Below, piece by piece: positions 8,773-16,237 of a stretch of 64,000 nt of DNA (the stretch's first letter is position 1; the number at the start of each line of letters is the position of its first letter). The notes below the pieces were generated by a model, which did no database searches, had not been told where the DNA came from, and saw only the letters and a list, made by a program, of their open reading frames with translations. This stretch comes from JANMEB01 sp041745295 (lineage in GTDB: Bacteria > Planctomycetota > Planctomycetia > Pirellulales > Pirellulaceae), in NCBI GenBank assembly GCA_041745295.1, contig JBGTJE010000040.1:1-64000 (forward strand). Direction: 5' to 3'. The position numbers were made by a program, and so were the translations under genes.

Positions 8773-8817
8773 GCGTTAACCGACCTCTCTTGATCTCATT
8801 TCAGTAAACGGCGTTTT

Positions 8818-9423
8818 ATGGTCTCGAGCGACTCGATATCGGTTGCGGACGCATTTGCATGGCTCGTCCATTGGCTGGACGACAGCAACTTGTTCGTGAT
8901 GGCTCTCATCGCGCTTTTCCTCCGTTTGATGGCCGTCAAGTTGCGGGGCCAATTGCATTGGCGACCGGCGGCTAGATTTCTGTCAGCGTTCTTTTTGATT
9001 GTTTACCTTTTGCATCTATCCAACACGATCGATTGGTTCGAGGATTTCGCAGGCGTCGTCGGATTGCTTCTGCGGATTTCACTGGCGACGTATCTGTTCT
9101 ACGTCTGCGTTGCGGTGCCACTCATTTTTCTAACGCACCTTAGCGTTCGTTACCTTCAATCCGAAATCACCGTTTTGCAGAAAGTTGCGAAAGAACTCGC
9201 CGATCAGCGCGCGGCCAGACTGAAGGAAAATCCAGATGCGTCGATTTCGATCCCTACTTCCCGCGAAGAGACAATGCGTCGAAATGCCCGCCAGGCGAAG
9301 CTCGACTACGAGTTCGAATGCGATTTGCTGAAAAGAGCTAACCTGGAGGAAGACGAACTGGAATATGCACTTGCCGAAGCCAAACAGAAATACATGCATC
9401 GGCTGCGGAATGCGATCTTATGA
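8818..9423 (+). CDS. Small membrane protein with C-terminal coiled coil (cassette gene 3)
   Basis: A 201-residue protein with three or four membrane segments in the first 110 residues (LFVMALIALFLRLMAV, FLSAFFLIVYLLHL, LLLRISLATYLFYVCVAV) and a charged helical tail of about 80 residues (QKVAKELADQRAARLKEN, then YALAEAKQKYMHR). The layout is a smaller version of cassette gene 1: membrane bundle first, coiled coil last. Its stop overlaps the ATPase start (ATGA at 9420-9423), so the two products are probably made in step and may contact each other. No catalytic motif; no family recognised. Confidence 0.65.
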   Translation: MVSSDSISVADAFAWLVHWLDDSNLFVMALIALFLRLMAVKLRGQLHWRPAARFLSAFFLIVYLLHLSNTIDWFEDFAGVVGLLLRISLATYLFYVCVAVPLIFLTHLSVRYLQSEITVLQKVAKELADQRAARLKENPDASISIPTSREETMRRNARQAKLDYEFECDLLKRANLEEDELEYALAEAKQKYMHRLRNAIL

Positions 9424-10853
9424 CGCTTCCGCAATTCCAATTCGGCAATCGAGTCACATTTGGCACTACCGGCAGCGGAAAAACGACTGCGGAAGTGATC
9501 GATATTGTGGCGGCAGCTCTCCTCGGCACGATCGCGATCGTCGTCATCGACCCGCATTTCATGTCGTTGGCCTGGAACGCCTATATCCATTTGGTGGCGC
9601 GTGGGCTTTGGCGCCGGGTTCTTTTTGATCGCCTGTCCAACTTCGATCGCGTTCTGGGGTATCAGTTTCTGCGCCCCTCGACCGCCAATCAAACGAATCG
9701 GCGCGACGCGGAAAACGAGCAGACCATTCGCGAATTCATCGACGTGCTCTTGCGGCGGCGAGACATGCAATCCTTGGCCTCGCACCCGCTAATCGAAGAA
9801 TTCGTTTTTCTTGCGTGCCAACTCATTATCTACCAGAAGCATCCGACTCCGGCATCCGAGATCCGATATGCGTTTGAGCCCCAAGAGCCTCACTTTCATC
9901 GCCTAATCTCGGGTTGCACACATGAAGAGGTCCGGCGAAAGTTCCTCGCAATTGCCTCCGGACAAATCAAAAGTGGTCAATACGCTGCAGCTCGCCGCTT
10001 GATTAGCGGCGTGTGCGGTTCGCCCGCGTTTACGACGCGCTGCCATACCACGTTTGACCTCAATCGATTTCTCAATCGACGTGGAATCTTGTTGATCGAG
10101 GGTGCCTCGCATGGGATCAGCCCCGATACCGCGAGCACCATCATGGGTGCGATCATTCTTCAGGTATTTCACTTCATCCGATCACGGCCAAAACCCTATC
10201 CTCGAGTTTTGTTGGTCATTGATGAGGCCACCAATGCAAATCTCATTGGGGCCGCGGGACATGAAGTTAGAGCGCTCGCAGAACTTCAAAAGCGCGGCCT
10301 CGATATTCACATTCTCTGCCAGAGCCCCAACTTCCCCAATTCCTTTGTCGAGGACGGGGTCCTCACCAATTGCATCGAGCACCATTGGTTCTTTCCGGCA
10401 AACGATGCGGTAGCTCAAAAAGCTGCACGAGATCTTGGCGACGCGGAGTATCGGCAATCCGTTCGGTCGCTCCGCCGTGGTCAGCGCTACGTCAAGCGAC
10501 TCAACCGCGTCACTTTTGAACAAGTCACTCCCCTCCCAGACCCCTGGACTTTTCCCGGCCTTGCCGACTCGAAGGCCCGCAAAGCACTGACCGAAATCCA
10601 AAAGCGACCTGAGTATTGGAGTCCAAGCGAATGTCCACAGACCGACTCGAATCAGACAGCAGTCCCCTCCCCCGACCAGACTCAATCGACAAGCAATTTG
10701 ACACCGAACAAATCGCCGTCGACCTCGCCGACAAACACGTCGTCGTCAGCCGACACTTCGCTCCCCACTTCCCCAGCCGCCCGACTCAATACCGAACGAT
10801 CACGAAATTGCGGAACGCCGGGAAACTCAAGCGAGTCGGAGTCGTCGTCATGA
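9420..10853 (+). CDS. HerA/VirD4-type P-loop ATPase (cassette gene 4)
   Basis: The 477-residue product has a Walker A site right at the N-terminus (FGTTGSGKTT, residues 14-23), a Walker B site (RVLLVIDEAT, residues 262-271), and a sensor-like ILCQSP at 298-303, in the order found in the FtsK/HerA/VirD4 family of DNA- or protein-pumping hexameric ATPases. VIDPH (42-46) after the first strand is also typical. It lacks its own membrane segments, unlike VirD4, and may be anchored by the membrane protein with which it is coupled. The last 75 residues are Ser/Thr/Pro-rich low complexity; this tail is read from DNA that encodes the start of the next gene in another frame. No relaxase gene is visible nearby. 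Confidence 0.8.
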   Translation: MTLPQFQFGNRVTFGTTGSGKTTAEVIDIVAAALLGTIAIVVIDPHFMSLAWNAYIHLVARGLWRRVLFDRLSNFDRVLGYQFLRPSTANQTNRRDAENEQTIREFIDVLLRRRDMQSLASHPLIEEFVFLACQLIIYQKHPTPASEIRYAFEPQEPHFHRLISGCTHEEVRRKFLAIASGQIKSGQYAAARRLISGVCGSPAFTTRCHTTFDLNRFLNRRGILLIEGASHGISPDTASTIMGAIILQVFHFIRSRPKPYPRVLLVIDEATNANLIGAAGHEVRALAELQKRGLDIHILCQSPNFPNSFVEDGVLTNCIEHHWFFPANDAVAQKAARDLGDAEYRQSVRSLRRGQRYVKRLNRVTFEQVTPLPDPWTFPGLADSKARKALTEIQKRPEYWSPSECPQTDSNQTAVPSPDQTQSTSNLTPNKSPSTSPTNTSSSADTSLPTSPAARLNTERSRNCGTPGNSSESESSS

Positions 10854-11278
10854 AAAAGCGAGGACCGCCTGAAATTGCCTATTGCAACTCGTGGAAGCCC
10901 AAGTCGGATCAGCTCCGGCACGAAGTCCTTCTTACTGATTTATTGCTGTCCTATCCATCCGCTGACGTCGTTCGTGGCTGGAAGGTTGATCAGCGGCTTC
11001 GCCCTGACGCGGAAATGACGCTCGACGGCCGCAAATTCTATGTGGAGCTAGACACAGGGCACCTAAACCACCGACGCGTTAGTGACCGCCTCCGCAATTA
11101 CCAAGGCGTGAAGGACTACCTCCTTTTTGTCACCCTGTCCGAACGACGGCTTCCTCGGCTTATAGCCGACGCCCAAAGCGTCCGGGAGATCGCGTTGTTC
11201 GCGACGCTGGACGCGATTATGCGAGAGCCACGGGGCATGATTTGGATCGATGCATTTGGCAATAGGACGTCGCTATGA
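10631..11278 (+). CDS. Replication-relaxation-like protein: winged helix plus PD-(D/E)XK-like core (cassette gene 5)
   Basis: The ATG at 10631 has GGAG nine bases upstream; the in-frame TTG at 10616 is a weaker choice. Residues 24-83 form a winged-helix-like domain (QIAVDLADKHVV, YRTITKLRNAGKLKRVG). Residues 95-175 carry LRHEVLLTDLLLSYP, then RPDA (124-127) and VELDTG (138-143) followed by a YQGV block. This is the layout of the replication-relaxation family found on plasmids and conjugative elements, and the RPDA/ELDTG pair resembles a PD-(D/E)XK nuclease site, although catalysis is not certain. It overlaps the ATPase gene by 223 bases in another frame. I infer a DNA-binding partner of the ATPase. 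Confidence 0.7.
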   Translation: MSTDRLESDSSPLPRPDSIDKQFDTEQIAVDLADKHVVVSRHFAPHFPSRPTQYRTITKLRNAGKLKRVGVVVMKKRGPPEIAYCNSWKPKSDQLRHEVLLTDLLLSYPSADVVRGWKVDQRLRPDAEMTLDGRKFYVELDTGHLNHRRVSDRLRNYQGVKDYLLFVTLSERRLPRLIADAQSVREIALFATLDAIMREPRGMIWIDAFGNRTSL

Positions 11279-11520
11279 CTGGAGATTTGGCCGTTGGTTT
11301 TTGTGTGACGGTGGGAGGGTGGGGAGGCGGCAATGGGCCGCTAGTCCGGCGCGCGGTCGACGTGATGTACGGGGTTCGGTTTAGGTGATTTTATCGAAGG
11401 ATTTGTCGTTGTTGATGAGATTAAAGCGTGAGACTAATTCGAGATTGGTTCTCGATTTATTTTCAATGTTCGAATGAGTTTTCAATGAACAATAAAGGCG
11501 ATGGAAATCGTTGGTGCGCA
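11279..11520. other. Intergenic segment with a G-rich run
   Basis: There is no gene in this stretch. It contains a G-rich run on the plus strand (11312-11337, three G-tracts of 3-4 separated by single bases, a fourth after about ten) and then an AT-rich segment. It could hold control signals for the HTH gene or an origin-like site, but no inverted repeats or iterons are evident to me. Confidence 0.3.
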
Positions 11521-11727
11521 ATGTTGACAGTGAAACAAGTGTCACAACAGCTGGGCGTTTCCATTCAGACGGTCTACGCCCTCATTGCAAAACGACAGCT
11601 CCCGGTTTATCGGATCGGAGCTAACGGCCGAGGAGCCATCCGCATCCGAACCGAAGACGTGGAAAAATTCTTGGAGTCCTGTCGGATCAGCCCGCCTTCT
11701 CCACCGCGTCCGAAAGGTGCTGCGTAG
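11521..11727 (+). CDS. Excisionase-like / MerR-type helix-turn-helix DNA-binding protein
   Basis: From the ATG at 11521 the 68-residue product reads MLTVKQVSQQLGVSIQTVY, then ALIAKRQLPVYRIG and a RTEDVEKFLES ending: the layout of the excise/HTH_17 domain (helix-turn-helix, wing, C-terminal helix). Upstream starts at 11485 (ATG) and 11428 (GTG) are possible, but the extra residues are not family-like. Its 3' end overlaps the convergent integrase gene by 41 bases. Such proteins serve as recombination directionality factors or repressors next to tyrosine recombinases, and the position fits that role here. Confidence 0.75.
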   Translation: MLTVKQVSQQLGVSIQTVYALIAKRQLPVYRIGANGRGAIRIRTEDVEKFLESCRISPPSPPRPKGAA

Positions 11728-12637
11728 CGTGATTCAAATGTCCGTAAACCTTGGCAATCATGCTTGTACCGGAATGACCCATAAGCGTAGCGACGGTCAA
11801 GGAATCAGTTCCCGCCTTAAGCATCCGATGACACCAAGTGTGCCGGAGGGCCGTCAACGAGCACGTTATCCCCGTCGCCTTTTTGATTCTTCCGAACCCG
11901 CAGTTGATTGCATCAGCCGTCCACGGCTTACCGTCCGAGTTCCGAAAGATCCTTCCCTCAGACACCCGTTGTGCAATCGCCAAAGCTCGCGCATTGAGAT
12001 AGATAATTCTCGGAGCCCTTTTCATTTTCTCGTCCGAACGCGGAAGAATGATTCGGTTTCCTTGCAAATGGGAACGATCTATTTTCAAAATTTCGCTTGC
12101 ACGGGAGCCTGTATTCCAAGCGAACTCAATTACGGATTTCAAAACACCTGCATTGGCGAGGATCTTTTTGTATTCCTCCGGCGAGATCACCGTCTCGCGG
12201 ACACCTGCTGGAGGTTTCTTGAAGTGTTCAATCGGGCTTCGGTCGATGTAGCCCTGCTCTACCGCCCATCGCATGGCTCTTTGAATCGACCTTGCAAGAT
12301 TTCTCTTCGTCGTGCTGGACACTTTGTAGTTATCAATCCAGCGTTGAATGTGAAACGGACGAAGCTCCTCCACCGCGATCCGAGGGTAAAACTCTTTGAA
12401 GGAATCCAATCGGTCTTTGTACCAACGGTGAGTATCTGGTGCGCGATGGAGTTTCACCCACTGGACGAACTCGTCCACGATCTCGCCGAGAAACGTCAGT
12501 TTCTCCGAGCCGCTCGACATGAGAGCGTAGAAGGCGCGGTATGCCTCAGCTTTATCTTTGCCGAGGGAATACTGCTTGCGATTGATTTGGACAAAGTAGC
12601 CTTTGCCCTTGCGAAGCCACGGTTTTGGATGCCGCAT
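11687..12637 (-). CDS. Tyrosine recombinase / integrase
   Basis: The 316-residue protein has a SAM-like core-binding domain (about 45-135; VDEFVQWVKLHR) and a catalytic domain with TGSRASEIL (Arg179), a lysine in the beta-hairpin region (near 204), LRHTW (Arg265), GHS (His288) and the nucleophile in AKVYGHL (Tyr298). The His usually three residues before the second Arg (HxLRHT) is Thr262 here, an uncommon but tolerated change in the family. It catalyses site-specific integration and excision. It lies between the HTH gene (convergent overlap) and a partial tRNA-Arg gene, the usual arrangement at the end of an integrative element. Integrity looks good. Confidence 0.9.
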   Translation of the reverse strand: MRHPKPWLRKGKGYFVQINRKQYSLGKDKAEAYRAFYALMSSGSEKLTFLGEIVDEFVQWVKLHRAPDTHRWYKDRLDSFKEFYPRIAVEELRPFHIQRWIDNYKVSSTTKRNLARSIQRAMRWAVEQGYIDRSPIEHFKKPPAGVRETVISPEEYKKILANAGVLKSVIEFAWNTGSRASEILKIDRSHLQGNRIILPRSDEKMKRAPRIIYLNARALAIAQRVSEGRIFRNSDGKPWTADAINCGFGRIKKATGITCSLTALRHTWCHRMLKAGTDSLTVATLMGHSGTSMIAKVYGHLNHATQHLSDAVEKAG

Positions 12638-12781
12638 GAATTGAACTCCCGTACAGAAGGGCGAGAGTCCTTTGCCTCCGTGTTGGGTGCAACCAAGCGG
12701 AGGTTTTCATTTAGCAGTACCGAAGCAGTACCATTTACAAAAGTATCCTATGTTTCAGCGGAGAAACGTCAATTCCGAAAA

Positions 12782-12823
12782 GGCTTCGGAGGCCGACGCT
12801 CTATCCAATTGAGCTACGGGGAC
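12782..12823 (-). tRNA. 5' half of a tRNA-Arg(CCG) gene (likely attachment-site remnant)
   Basis: On the minus strand GTCCCCGTAGCTC begins an acceptor and D-stem, followed by a standard D-loop (AATTGGATA), GAGC, and an anticodon arm with loop CTCCGAA, giving anticodon CCG. After GCC, three bases into the 3' side of the anticodon stem, tRNA similarity ends: no T-arm and no matching acceptor strand (CGGGGAC) follow. The break is beside the integrase gene, so this is most likely a junction formed by integration into or near the anticodon loop. As it stands the gene cannot make a functional tRNA. Confidence 0.65.
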
Positions 12824-12979
12824 GTGATGCGAGAAACTCGCCAGGGACGAATATCCGTTGCGGTGTTACGGCCCTCACATTCTACCGGTGCGAGGAACCA
12901 TTTCCACGCCAGGGGATCATCGTTTCCAACCTGGAATTCGGAACGGCTCAGTAATCGCCGTCGCTGCCGCGATTTGTGT

Positions 12980-13084
12980 TAGTGGGTCAATTTGCAGAGT
13001 CTCGTAAAACGGAACTCATTCCGTTCGGCTTTTCTTCGGATTAATTCAACGGAATGAATTCCGTTCTACTTAACTGACCCACTA
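12980..13084. repeat. MITE-like palindromic element
   Basis: Terminal inverted repeats TAGTGGGTCA[A/G]TT (12980-12992 and, inverted, 13072-13084; one mismatch) enclose about 80 bases that include two related palindromes, AACGGAACTCATTCCGTT (13008-13025) and AACGGAATGAATTCCGTT (13048-13065). No coding capacity. It could be a small non-autonomous element or a strong double hairpin. Confidence 0.6.
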
Positions 13085-13208
13085 CCCGATTTCTGGACGC
13101 CATTGATTTGCCCGATGAGGGCAAGGATAATTTTCACGGTCGCGATTGAAGCGGCTGTCGCTTTCCGATCGCCAAAACACCACAACGGAAACGAGAAGGG
13201 GAAATACC

Positions 13209-13775
13209 ATGATGCGTCGAGTCATTCAATGTGCGAGTCTGGTCGTCGTCCTGAGCGCCGGGATTTGCGTGGCGCAGGAACCGCCCAAGGAAATGGAGCA
13301 TTTCAAAGCCGACGTGGGGACCCGGGATTGCGAAATGCGCATGTGGAACCCGGAAGATCCCAAAGCGGAACCCGCGGTCAGCAAAGGGAGCGAGACCAAC
13401 TTCCTGATGGGTGGCATGTGGCTCATCAGTCACTTCAAAGGAGAAATGATGGGCATGCCGTTTGAGGGGAGCGGTCAATTCGGCTTCAATCCCGAAAAAA
13501 AGAAGTATACGGGAACTTGGGTCGACACGATGAGCCCATATCCGATGGCCGTGGAAGGAACGTGGGACGAAAAGACTCAAACCATGACTGAAACGGGAAT
13601 CGCCAAAGATCCAACGGGAACTGAACATAAAATGAAGATGATCACGGTCTACAATAAAGATGGGACCAAAGTGTTCACGATTTACGCGCTCGCGGACGGC
13701 AAAGAGGTTAAGGCGATGGAAATGAAGTACACCAAAGCCAAGCAAAGCGACGCCAAGACGTCCGCAGTCAAGTAA
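13209..13775 (+). CDS. Secreted DUF1579-family protein
   Basis: The start at 13209 follows GAGAAGGGGAAATACC and gives a signal peptide (RRVIQCASLVVVLSAGICVA, cleavage after VAQ). The 188-residue product then reads EMEHFKADVGTRDCEMRMW, GGMWLISHFKGEMMGMPFEG and FNPEKKKYTGTWVDTMSP: the DUF1579 pattern (weighed substrate, WxxxxF, G...GxDxxxKKYTGxWVDTMS). The family forms lipocalin-like beta barrels and is abundant in planctomycetes; its substrate is unknown. It should be periplasmic. It stands alone, with a possible repeat element upstream and a hairpin-like AAGGTCACCTTGGACC downstream (13819-13836). Confidence 0.85.
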   Translation: MMRRVIQCASLVVVLSAGICVAQEPPKEMEHFKADVGTRDCEMRMWNPEDPKAEPAVSKGSETNFLMGGMWLISHFKGEMMGMPFEGSGQFGFNPEKKKYTGTWVDTMSPYPMAVEGTWDEKTQTMTETGIAKDPTGTEHKMKMITVYNKDGTKVFTIYALADGKEVKAMEMKYTKAKQSDAKTSAVK

Positions 13776-13854
13776 CGGCATAATTCGGTCAAACCGAACT
13801 TACTCAAAACGACGCGGTCCAAGGTCACCTTGGACCGTTGATTTTGGATGGCGC

Positions 13855-15186
13855 ATGGGAGACGTTGGCCCGATGTCGAATTGTCGCGCGCGAGAAACGT
13901 GCCAAAGGCGACCGCGGCTAGAAAGCTTCACGGCGTATGCGTGGACGGGAGTTGTTCTGGGTGTAGTCGCACCATGGGCGCAAGGCTTCTATGTCGGCGC
14001 GCAGAACAACGGCTCGCCCCCGGCCGCGCAAGAACCCAAATCGATCGTCCACTACTCGGATATCGTGAAATTCCGTCAGTCGCTGGCCGCGATCGATCCC
14101 GACGACAAACAAGCCCAACGTGAACTAGCCTTCGCACATGAAGATCTCGCACAAGTTCGACTTCAATTTGGAGACGTCGCCGAGGCGCTCGAATCGTGTC
14201 ATATTTCCCTCCGTATCAAACAAAAGCTATTGGAAGTCGATCCGAGCGACGTGAAAGCTCAACGCGATCTTTCGGTCGCCCTCGAATGGTTTGGCAACGC
14301 GTTGCTTCAAGCTCGCCGATTCGACGAGGCACTCGAGCAGCATCAACAACGGCTCGAAATTAGTCAGCGACTTGCGCTGTCGGAGCCGGAGAGCAAGTTG
14401 GCGCAAGACGATCTCTCCGTGGCGTATCAGAATGTCGCCACCGCCTTGCTCAAGTTCCGCCGAATCGACGAGGCGCTAGCAATGTATCAATCGATGTTGG
14501 AAATCAAAGTAAAGCTGGCGGCGTCTCAGCCGAACAAAGCACGACTCCAATTTGGGCTCTTTGTGAGTCACCAGAAGATTGCACTCACGTTGGCGAAATT
14601 GAATCGCTATGACGAGGCCGCCGAATCCTACCGACGCGGATTGGAAATCCTTCGATTGTTGAAAGACCGGAATCAACTCGGGCTAGGCGATGAGAAATGG
14701 ATTGAAGTCGGCGAGCTGGTGATCGAAAAGTATTTGCACGCCGCGGTGGCCCTGGGGGATTGGGAGGTGTTACTCGGACAGCCTGCCGAATTATTCCCTT
14801 TGTTGCTCGACCTTCGCGGAACTCAATTTGCACGGGAGGGACGATTCGCCGATGCCCGGCAAGCGGCCGACAAGATTCGCGAATTACGCCCGGTGCCCGT
14901 CTGGCCTCTCTACAACGCCGCTGGCGTCTATGGCGTGTGTGCAGAGGCGATTCCCATCGACGACAGCGATCCGACGAGCGAACAAACCTCCGCGCGCGAA
15001 AAGCACATCGCCGATGCACTGGCAACGCTGCGCGAGTCGTTTGACAATGGATGGGACGATGTTGCCCACTTGCAGCAAGATCCTGACCTAACTGTTCTCC
15101 GGGATCGATCGGAGTTCCAAACGATCGTCAACGAACTGAAAGCACGAGTGAAAGCTGCCGACCGGGATCTTCACCGGTATCGTTGA
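13855..15186 (+). CDS. TPR-repeat protein with N-terminal membrane anchor
   Basis: The 443-residue product has one hydrophobic segment near residues 25-48 (AYAWTGVVLGVVAPWAQG), then a helical-repeat region (about 60-270) with TPR spacing: AQRELAFAHEDLAQVRLQFG, FGNALLQARRFDEALEQHQ, VATALLKFRRIDEALAMYQ, LAKLNRYDEAAESYRRG. The C-terminal block (LRESFDNGWDDVAHLQQDP, LTVLRDRSEFQTIV) is the tail often found at the end of planctomycete serine/threonine kinase-TPR proteins, but no kinase domain is present here. The start may instead be 13873 (MSNCRARE). It is likely an anchored, periplasm-facing protein-interaction module. Role unknown. Confidence 0.75.
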   Translation: MGDVGPMSNCRARETCQRRPRLESFTAYAWTGVVLGVVAPWAQGFYVGAQNNGSPPAAQEPKSIVHYSDIVKFRQSLAAIDPDDKQAQRELAFAHEDLAQVRLQFGDVAEALESCHISLRIKQKLLEVDPSDVKAQRDLSVALEWFGNALLQARRFDEALEQHQQRLEISQRLALSEPESKLAQDDLSVAYQNVATALLKFRRIDEALAMYQSMLEIKVKLAASQPNKARLQFGLFVSHQKIALTLAKLNRYDEAAESYRRGLEILRLLKDRNQLGLGDEKWIEVGELVIEKYLHAAVALGDWEVLLGQPAELFPLLLDLRGTQFAREGRFADARQAADKIRELRPVPVWPLYNAAGVYGVCAEAIPIDDSDPTSEQTSAREKHIADALATLRESFDNGWDDVAHLQQDPDLTVLRDRSEFQTIVNELKARVKAADRDLHRYR

Positions 15187-15334
15187 CCCAAGAGGTACTT
15201 CGACTAGACCGTATTTCGCATTCGTTTAGCACCTGACGTAGCCGAATTCGCCAGAATTTGGGCCGGAACTCTGGCGAGTTCCGCGACAAGAACAAGAAAC
15301 GCGCTCTAGAATTCGGCTCGCACGAACGAATTAT

Positions 15335-16015
15335 TTACGCGAGCGATTCAATGCATTCTGGCTTTTCGTTCCGCGGGTTATTGACAACGGTGTCGACCGG
15401 ATAGAAGGCCATATCGTCGCTAGGCCAAGGCTTGAGTTTTGAAGCGAGAAACATGGTGTCCTTGAATTCGCGGTCGAGCCATGGTTGATAGTCGGCGGGA
15501 TCGAGGATCACCGGCATTCGATCGTGGAGTGGAACAAGTAACTCGTTGGCGTCGGTCGTGATGATCGTGCACGATTCGACGTTTTCGTTGGTCGTCTTGT
15601 CGGTCCACGATTCCCACAACCCGGCAAAGCAAAACGGGCGGCCTTTTTTCAGTGTGATATACTGCGGCTGTTTCTTAGTTCCGCCAAGTTTTTGCCATTC
15701 GTAGAAACCGTCAGCCGGGATCAAGCAGCGGCGGGACTTGAAGGCCGCGCGAAAGGAAGGCTTGGTGGCGACGGTCTCGCCGCGGGCGTTGATTAATTGC
15801 GCGCCAATCGCGCGGTCCTTGGCCCAAAACGGGATCAACCCCCAGCGCAGCTCGCTCCAGGTACATCCATCCGAAGCCGCTTGCCGGACGGCGGCGACGG
15901 TCTGAGTCGGAGAAATGTTGTAGCGGGGCTTGATCTCCGGCGGAGTCAATTCAAGATCGCTAAAGAGCCGAGCCACTTGGCTGGCGGGTGTTCGAAGAGT
16001 AAAGCGACCGCACAT
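15335..16015 (-). CDS. SRAP-family abasic-site-processing protein (YedK/HMCES-like)
   Basis: The ATG at 16015 gives MCGRFTLR, and Cys2 becomes the N-terminal catalytic residue after Met removal, so longer starts are rejected. The 226-residue product contains the family blocks PRYNISPTQTVAAVR, WGLIPFWAKD, INARGETVATKPSFRAAF, RCLIPADGFYEW and VPLHDRMPVIL, including the conserved Asn, Arg, Glu and His of the active site. SRAP proteins form a thiazolidine crosslink with abasic sites in single-stranded DNA and shield them from breakage. It is a single gene between repeats; the following 150 bases downstream hold no gene. Confidence 0.93.
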   Translation of the reverse strand: MCGRFTLRTPASQVARLFSDLELTPPEIKPRYNISPTQTVAAVRQAASDGCTWSELRWGLIPFWAKDRAIGAQLINARGETVATKPSFRAAFKSRRCLIPADGFYEWQKLGGTKKQPQYITLKKGRPFCFAGLWESWTDKTTNENVESCTIITTDANELLVPLHDRMPVILDPADYQPWLDREFKDTMFLASKLKPWPSDDMAFYPVDTVVNNPRNEKPECIESLA

Positions 16016-16167
16016 GAGAGGAAATTCGACGGGAAGATTTAGGACAGGAGAACAAGGAACAAAAAAATGAACTCGCGACGATCGAATTCGCTGACCCAAA
16101 TTGTACCGTTTCTTTGACTATTTCCTCGTCTTCCTTTTCCCAGTCGTCGCCCATCCATGGAAGATGG

Positions 16168-16189
16168 ATTCCGGGACTCAGCCCGGAAT
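16168..16189. repeat. REP family C palindrome
   Basis: ATTCCGGGACTCAGCCCGGAAT with flank CATCCATGGAAGATGG; between the asparaginase and SRAP genes. Confidence 0.9.
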
Positions 16190-16237
16190 GACGTGGGGTT
16201 GGGATGAGTCCCGAAATGACGAATGGACTTGGGTGGG

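Noticed and set aside
5951..12637. Prophage
   Set aside because: Integrase and HTH genes are present, but no capsid, terminase, tail or lysis genes; the ATPase is of the HerA/VirD4 type, not a terminase.
12500..12823. Group I intron in tRNA-Arg(CCG)
   Set aside because: The break is at the 3' side of the anticodon stem, but no 3' exon follows within several hundred bases and an integrase gene occupies that space.
11585..12982. Plus-strand 465-codon frame opposite the integrase
   Set aside because: It is the antisense shadow of the integrase gene, which has all catalytic motifs; the shadow has no family features.
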